Origin: RUG14223 sp051881075
GTDB lineage: Bacteria > Bacillota > Clostridia > Oscillospirales > Acutalibacteraceae
Assembly: GCA_051881075.1 (NCBI GenBank)
Contig: JBJEPE010000063.1
Span: 1-11,498 of the forward strand
Length of the DNA: 11,498 bases
Direction of reading: 5' to 3'
The notes under the pieces are model-generated. The model was given only the letters and a program-made list of their open reading frames with translations, was not told the origin of the DNA and searched no databases. Position numbers and translations under genes: made by a program. Shown piece after piece: positions 6,960-11,498 of this stretch. Positions within the stretch are counted from its first letter, which is position 1. Each line of letters opens with the position of its first letter.

Positions 6960-6984
6960 GCGTGGCTTCGGCTGCGCATTTTTT
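6960..6984 (+). terminator. UUCG-tetraloop terminator-like hairpin in the LRR leader
   Basis: GCGTGGC (6960-6966) pairs with GCTGCGC (6971-6977), including two G-U pairs, around a TTCG loop closed by C-G, a highly stable tetraloop. Six T follow at 6979-6984. The metA transcript already has its own terminator upstream, so this one may act inside the leader of the LRR gene as an attenuator. It may instead end a short unrelated transcript. Confidence 0.5.
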
Positions 6985-7001
6985 ATTTTAGGGGTGATTT
7001 T

Positions 7002-7019
7002 ATGCTTATTGTGTTTTAG
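7002..7019 (+). CDS. Possible five-residue leader peptide
   Basis: ATG CTT ATT GTG TTT TAG encodes MLIVF. AGGGGTG (6990-6996) lies a suitable 5 nt upstream. It lies directly after the terminator-like hairpin and 87 nt before the LRR start. An ORF this short with a fair ribosome site can arise by chance, so this is tentative. I infer no function. Confidence 0.15.
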   Translation: MLIVF

Positions 7020-7106
7020 TTAAAAGATTAGCGGCAGGATGTTTGAATTTATATTGGGGGCTTTAAAAAATTAAAACAACATATTAATTCAAAGGAGCAA
7101 AAAACT

Positions 7107-10100
7107 ATGAAACATCTTAAAAATACAAGAAGTATAAAAAAAGTAATTTCTTACATATTGGTCGTAATGCTTATTATCGGTGCGATCCCGTCACAGCCAC
7201 TTACAGCGTTTGCGGACAGTATTGTAAATACATCAGGTAAATATTGGTACGGTGATTTTCAATATAGACTTATCACGATAGCCACATCAACGGACGCATC
7301 ACCGACGGATGCATCACCGACGGACGCATCGCCAACAGACGCATCGCCAACGGATGCAACACCAACGGACGCAACACCAACGGATGCGACGCCTACGGAT
7401 GCCACACCAACAGACGCATCGCCAACGGACGCATCACCGACGGATGCCACATCAACTGATGCAACGTCAACGGACGCAACCGTAAGGTATGAAACCTATG
7501 CTGAAATTACGGGTTACAGAGGTAGTGCCACCAACGTAATTATACCTAGCAGTATTAAGGGCTATCCGGTGAAAAGTATAGGTGATAGGGTATTTTCTGA
7601 TTGCGAAAGCTTAACAAGTATAACTATCCCAGACAGCGTAAAAAGTATTGGCAATAGTGCGTTTTCTTGGTGTACTAGCCTAATAAGCATAAAAATCCCA
7701 GACAGCATAACAAGTATAGGCTATTGTGCATTTTATAATTGCCACAGCTTAACAAGCATAACTATACCCGACAACGTAACAAGCATAGGCACAGCGGCGT
7801 TTTCTAGTTGCTCAGGATTAACAAGCATAACTATCCCTGACAGCGTCACAAGTATAGGCTATGAGACGTTTAAAAATTGCGCAAGATTAACAAACATAAC
7901 TATCCCTGACAGCGTCACAAGTATAGGAGGTTATGCGTTTTACGGTTGCCACAGCTTAACAAGCATAACTATCCCTAATAGCGTAACAAGTATAGGCACT
8001 TGGGCGTTTTGTTGGTGTACAAGCTTAATAAGTGTAACTATAGGTAACAGCGTAAGAAGTATAGGTGATTATGCGTTTATTAATTGCACGAGCTTAACAG
8101 ATATAAATGTAGATAGTAATAATCAATACTATATCAGTTTAGACGACGTTTTATTTACAAAAGATATGAAAACTTTAGTAATATATCCGTGTGGTAGAAA
8201 AAACTCAGAGTATATAATTCCCGACAGCGTAACAAGTATAGGCGATTATGCGTTTAGAAGTTGCACAAGCTTAACAAGTGTAACTATAGGAAACAGCGTA
8301 ACAAGTATAGGCGATTGGGCGTTTTATTATTGCACAAGCTTAGCAAGTGTAACTATACCGGATAGCATAAAAAGTATAGGCAAATATGCGTTTTATGATT
8401 GCACAAGCTTAACAAGCATAACTATCCCAGACAGCATAAAAAGTATAGGCAAATATGCGTTTTGTGCTTGCACAAGCTTAACAAGTATAGAAATACCAGA
8501 CAGCGTAAAAAGTATAGGCAGTTGTGCGTTTTCAAGTTGCACAAGCTTAACAAGTATAGAAATACCAGACAGCGTAAAAAGAATAGGCGATTCTACGTTT
8601 TCTCATTGCACAAGCTTAACAAGTATAAATATCCCGGACAGCGTAACAAGTATAGGAGATTATGCGTTTGGAGATTGCGACAGCTTAACAAGTATAATTA
8701 TCCCTGACAGCGTAAAAAGTATAGGCGCGCAGGCATTTTATTCGTGCGCAAGCTTAATTAGTGTAACTATAGGTAACAACGTAACAAGTATAGGCAATAG
8801 TGCATTTGAATATTGCACAAGCTTAACAAGTGTAATTATTCCTGATAGTGTAACAAGCATAGGCGATAATGCGTTTTCTAAGGACTCAAAACTTACAATA
8901 TACGGCTACGTAGGTTCATATGCTGAAAGCTATGCAAAAAGTAACGGTCTAAACTTCAAATATACCACACCTGCTAGTGACTTTACATATACAAAAGATG
9001 AAGCCACAAAGACAGCTACTATAACAGGATATATAGGTGAGGACACAGAAGTATTTATACCTGCGATTATATATGGTTATAGTGTAACTAGTATAGGCAA
9101 TTCTACATTTTCTAATTGCACAAGCTTAACAAGCATTACTATCCCTGATAGTGTAACAAGTATAGGTGCTGAGATGTTTTCTAATTGCACAGGCTTAATA
9201 AGCATAAATATAGGTAACGGAGTAAAATATATAGATCCTAGCATATTTGCTAATCTTAAAAATTTAACCAACGTAATTATAGGAAATAGTGTAACGAGTA
9301 TAGGCGATGAGGCGTTTTCTAATTGTACAAGCTTAACAAGTATAATTATACCAGACAGTGTAACAAGTATAGGTGATGAGGCGTTTTCTAATTGTAGAAG
9401 CTTAACAAGTGTAACTATAGGGAACAGCGTAACAAGTATAGGAAGTTATGCGTTTTCCGGTTGCACAAGCTTAACAAACATAACTATACCGGACAGCGTA
9501 ACAAGTATAGACGGTTCTGCGTTTAAAGGTTGCACGGGCTTAACAAGTATAATTATAGGTAACGGATTAAAATATATAGACTCTAGTACGTTTGCAGGTC
9601 TTAAAAATTTAACCAATGTTTCTATAGGTAACAGCGTAACAAATATAGGAAGTTATGCGTTTTCCGGTTGCACAGGCTTAACAAGTATAACTATCCCAGA
9701 TAGTGTAACAAGTATAGGCGAGTATGCGTTTATAGGTTGCACAAGCTTAACAAGCATAACTATTCCAAACAGCGTAACAAGTATAGGCGAGTATGCGTTT
9801 ATAGGTTGCACAAGCTTAACAAGTGTAACTATAGGTAACAGCGTAACAAGTATAGGTTCTTCTGCGTTTAGAGGTTGCACAAGCTTAACAACGATAGAAA
9901 TACCAGACATCGTAACAAGTATAGGCGAGAGTGCGTTTGAAGATTGCACAAGCTTAACAAGTATAATTATACCAGACAGCGTAACAAGTATAGGCAGTTA
10001 TGCGTTTTCCGGTTGCACAAGCTTAACGATTTACTGTTATAAAGACTCATATGCAGCAAGCTATGCAGAAAGTAACAATATAAACTTCAAATATACCACA

Positions 10101-11498
10101 CCCGTTAGTGACTTTACATATACAAAGTATGGAACTACGAAGACAGTAACTATAACAAAATATAAAGGTACAGATACAGAGGTCGTTATACCGCCAAGTA
10201 TAGATGGATATATTGTAACAAGTATAGACAGTAATGCGTTTTATAACTGCATAAGCTTAACAAGCATAAATATCCCTGACAGCGTAAAAAGTATAGGTAA
10301 ATATGCGTTTTCCGGTTGCACAGGCTTAACAAGTGTAACTATAGGTAACAGTGTAAAAAGTATAGGCAGTGGTGCGTTTAGAGGTTGCACAAGCTTAACA
10401 AGCATAAATATACCTGGTAGTGTAACAAGTATAGGCGATTATGCGTTTTATAATTGCTCAAGCTTAACAAGCATAAATATACCTGACAGCGTAACAAGTA
10501 TAGGTGATTATGCGTTTAGAAATTGCTCAAGCTTAACAAGTGTAACTATAGGTAACAGCGTAACAAGTATAGGCGCTGGTGCATTTTCCGGTTGCACAAT
10601 CTTAACAAGTGTAACTATCCCGGACAGCGTAACTAGTATAGATGATTATGCGTTTGAAGATTGCGCAAGCTTAACAAGTATAAATGTAGATAGTAATAAT
10701 AAATACTATACTAGCTTAGACGGAGTTTTATTTACAAAGGACATGATCGTATTAGTATGTTATCCTGCGGGTCAAGACAATACAAGTTATACTATCCCTG
10801 ACAGCGTAACAAGTATAGGCGATGAGGCGTTTTCTAATTGCACAAGCTTAACAAACATAAATATCCCTGACAGCGTAACAAGTATAGGCAATTATGCGTT
10901 TTCTAATTGCACAAGCTTAGCAAGCATAAATATCCCAAACAGCGTGACAAGTATAGGAAGTTGTGCGTTTGAAGATTGCACAAGCTTAACAAACATTGAT
11001 ATCCCAGACAGCGTAACTAGTATAGGCAGTTCTGCGTTTGAAGATTGCACAAGCTTAACAAGTATAACTATCCCAGACAGCGTAACTAGTATAGGCAATT
11101 ACGCGTTTGAATATTGCACAAGCTTAACAAGCATAACTATCCCAGACAGCGTAACTAGTATAGGCAATTATGCGTTTGAATATTGCACAAGCTTAACAAG
11201 CATAACTATCCCAGACAGCGTAACAAGTATAGGCACTTCTACGTTTAGTGGTTGCACAAGCTTAACAAGTATAAATATCCCAGACAGCGTAACTAGTATA
11301 GGCAGTTCTGCGTTTGAAGATTGCACAAGCTTAACAAGTATAACTATCCCTGACAGCGTAACTAGTATAGGCAATTCTACATTTAGTGGTTGCACAAGCT
11401 TAACAAGTATAAATATCCCAGACAGCGTAACTAGTATAGGCAATTCTACGTTTAGTGGTTGCACAAGCTTAACAAGCATAGATATCCCAGACAGCGTA
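7107..11498 (+). CDS. Secreted BspA-like (LRR_5) giant repeat protein, 3' end outside the window
   Basis: The frame is open from the ATG at 7107 (AAAGGAG at 7091-7097, 9 nt upstream) to the last base: 1464 residues, no stop. A signal peptide covers residues 1-36 (basic start, hydrophobic core near 14-26, cleavage after AFA before Asp37). A head segment from about 43 is split by thirteen TDA(S/T)P pentapeptides (62-126). From residue 157 there are 49 units of the Treponema pallidum/BspA-type LRR: 44 of 23 residues, two of 59 with the NVDSNN...LFTKDM insertion, two of 78 that join modules, and a final partial unit. The typical unit reads SIGxYAFxxCTSL then TSITIPDSVT. Such proteins are exported and often cell-surface attached, binding host or matrix molecules. 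The anchoring region would lie beyond the window. The ligand is unknown. The gene stands alone behind its own leader. Confidence 0.93.
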   Translation, partial: MKHLKNTRSIKKVISYILVVMLIIGAIPSQPLTAFADSIVNTSGKYWYGDFQYRLITIATSTDASPTDASPTDASPTDASPTDATPTDATPTDATPTDATPTDASPTDASPTDATSTDATSTDATVRYETYAEITGYRGSATNVIIPSSIKGYPVKSIGDRVFSDCESLTSITIPDSVKSIGNSAFSWCTSLISIKIPDSITSIGYCAFYNCHSLTSITIPDNVTSIGTAAFSSCSGLTSITIPDSVTSIGYETFKNCARLTNITIPDSVTSIGGYAFYGCHSLTSITIPNSVTSIGTWAFCWCTSLISVTIGNSVRSIGDYAFINCTSLTDINVDSNNQYYISLDDVLFTKDMKTLVIYPCGRKNSEYIIPDSVTSIGDYAFRSCTSLTSVTIGNSVTSIGDWAFYYCTSLASVTIPDSIKSIGKYAFYDCTSLTSITIPDSIKSIGKYAFCACTSLTSIEIPDSVKSIGSCAFSSCTSLTSIEIPDSVKRIGDSTFSHCTSLTSINIPDSVTSIGDYAFGDCDSLTSIIIPDSVKSIGAQAFYSCASLISVTIGNNVTSIGNSAFEYCTSLTSVIIPDSVTSIGDNAFSKDSKLTIYGYVGSYAESYAKSNGLNFKYTTPASDFTYTKDEATKTATITGYIGEDTEVFIPAIIYGYSVTSIGNSTFSNCTSLTSITIPDSVTSIGAEMFSNCTGLISINIGNGVKYIDPSIFANLKNLTNVIIGNSVTSIGDEAFSNCTSLTSIIIPDSVTSIGDEAFSNCRSLTSVTIGNSVTSIGSYAFSGCTSLTNITIPDSVTSIDGSAFKGCTGLTSIIIGNGLKYIDSSTFAGLKNLTNVSIGNSVTNIGSYAFSGCTGLTSITIPDSVTSIGEYAFIGCTSLTSITIPNSVTSIGEYAFIGCTSLTSVTIGNSVTSIGSSAFRGCTSLTTIEIPDIVTSIGESAFEDCTSLTSIIIPDSVTSIGSYAFSGCTSLTIYCYKDSYAASYAESNNINFKYTTPVSDFTYTKYGTTKTVTITKYKGTDTEVVIPPSIDGYIVTSIDSNAFYNCISLTSINIPDSVKSIGKYAFSGCTGLTSVTIGNSVKSIGSGAFRGCTSLTSINIPGSVTSIGDYAFYNCSSLTSINIPDSVTSIGDYAFRNCSSLTSVTIGNSVTSIGAGAFSGCTILTSVTIPDSVTSIDDYAFEDCASLTSINVDSNNKYYTSLDGVLFTKDMIVLVCYPAGQDNTSYTIPDSVTSIGDEAFSNCTSLTNINIPDSVTSIGNYAFSNCTSLASINIPNSVTSIGSCAFEDCTSLTNIDIPDSVTSIGSSAFEDCTSLTSITIPDSVTSIGNYAFEYCTSLTSITIPDSVTSIGNYAFEYCTSLTSITIPDSVTSIGTSTFSGCTSLTSINIPDSVTSIGSSAFEDCTSLTSITIPDSVTSIGNSTFSGCTSLTSINIPDSVTSIGNSTFSGCTSLTSIDIPDSV
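7290..7484 (+). repeat. 15-bp minisatellite encoding TDA(S/T)P pentapeptides
   Basis: Thirteen uninterrupted 15-bp units of the form ACN-GAY-GCN-(T/A)CN-CCN encode Thr-Asp-Ala-Ser/Thr-Pro. The last three units degenerate at the final codon (Ser, Ser, Val). The unit is a multiple of three, so copy changes keep the reading frame. The product would be an extended, acidic, flexible segment with many Thr/Ser and Pro residues, resembling extracellular linkers. Confidence 0.95.
7575..11498 (+). repeat. 69-bp tandem repeat array encoding LRR_5 units
   Basis: The array starts at the AGT codon at 7575 and reaches the window end. Regular 69-bp units are interrupted by 177-bp units at 8058-8234 and 10635-10811 and by 234-bp units at 8856-9089 and 9987-10220. 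Counting all 49 units accounts exactly for every base to 11498. Most units keep the core TGCACAAGCTTAACAAG, so an AAGCTT hexamer recurs about every 69 bp. Units near the 3' edge are the most alike. Those at 11046-11114 and 11115-11183 differ at 2 of 69 positions. Confidence 0.95.

Larger units (their letters stand above)
6748..7106 (+). other. AT-rich non-coding leader before the LRR gene
   Basis: No gene-length ORF is visible. TTGCAC (6790-6795) and TATATG (6813-6818) with 17-bp spacing are a weak promoter candidate for the downstream gene. If used, the leader would be close to 290 nt long and would contain the terminator-like hairpin at 6960-6984. I recognise no riboswitch aptamer. The ribosome site AAAGGAG (7091-7097) belongs to the LRR gene. 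Confidence 0.4.

Noticed and set aside
7259..7450. Minus-strand ORF encoding a VGDASVGVAS-like repeat
   Set aside because: It is the reverse complement of the TDA(S/T)P minisatellite within a signal-peptide-bearing gene on the plus strand.
8399..11479. ORFs in other frames of the LRR array (8399-8707 plus; 9077-9271, 9653-9949, 10892-11098 and 11168-11479 minus)
   Set aside because: They are alternative-frame and antisense readings of the 69-bp repeat. Their repetition follows the LRR units and none has its own start signal.
7575..11498. CRISPR array, because of regular spacing and a repeated TGCACAAGCTTAACAAG core
   Set aside because: The between-core sequence is itself conserved and codes in frame for LRR units; there are no unique spacers or cas genes.

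Overview
The window looks like a low-to-moderate GC Firmicute, probably a gut-type Clostridia (Oscillospirales or Lachnospirales-like). This is inferred from four things. ProS is the short archaeal/eukaryote-type form. The MetA-family enzyme carries the acetyl-CoA-type residue. There is a very large secreted BspA-like leucine-rich-repeat protein. The non-coding DNA carries GC-rich hairpin repeats of a kind common between genes in such genomes. I cannot name the species from sequence alone.

Layout. Positions 1-543 are non-coding and full of short inverted and direct repeats, with one promoter-like site. A bidirectional terminator (544-591) closes a long minus-strand gene (606-3983). That gene encodes a membrane-anchored NACHT/STAND-type NTPase: one N-terminal membrane segment, a P-loop NTPase with Walker A, a DGxDD Walker B and a winged-helix-like F-x-H motif, then fifteen Sel1-like repeats and a very hydrophobic C-terminal tail. 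It is clearly AT-richer than its neighbours and is bracketed by a 14-bp inverted repeat. It is the best candidate for an uncharacterised conflict or defence-type system here, but that role is inference.

Divergent promoters (4028-4057 minus, 4128-4156 plus) separate it from two housekeeping genes that probably form an operon: proS (prolyl-tRNA synthetase, 4240-5679) and a MetA-family homoserine O-acyltransferase (5732-6667) whose Glu111 predicts acetyl-CoA use. A strong hairpin terminator (6705-6747) ends that operon.

After a 357-bp AT-rich leader containing a UUCG-tetraloop terminator-like hairpin (6960-6984), a secreted LRR_5/BspA-like protein starts at 7107. It stays open to the window end: 1464 residues are visible and no stop is seen. 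It has a signal peptide, a 13-copy TDA(S/T)P pentapeptide array placed inside the first beta-rich head segment, and 49 LRR units in three modules. The 69-bp DNA units near the 3' edge are nearly identical, pointing to recent tandem duplication. Because its stop lies outside the window, a scan that requires complete ORFs would miss it.
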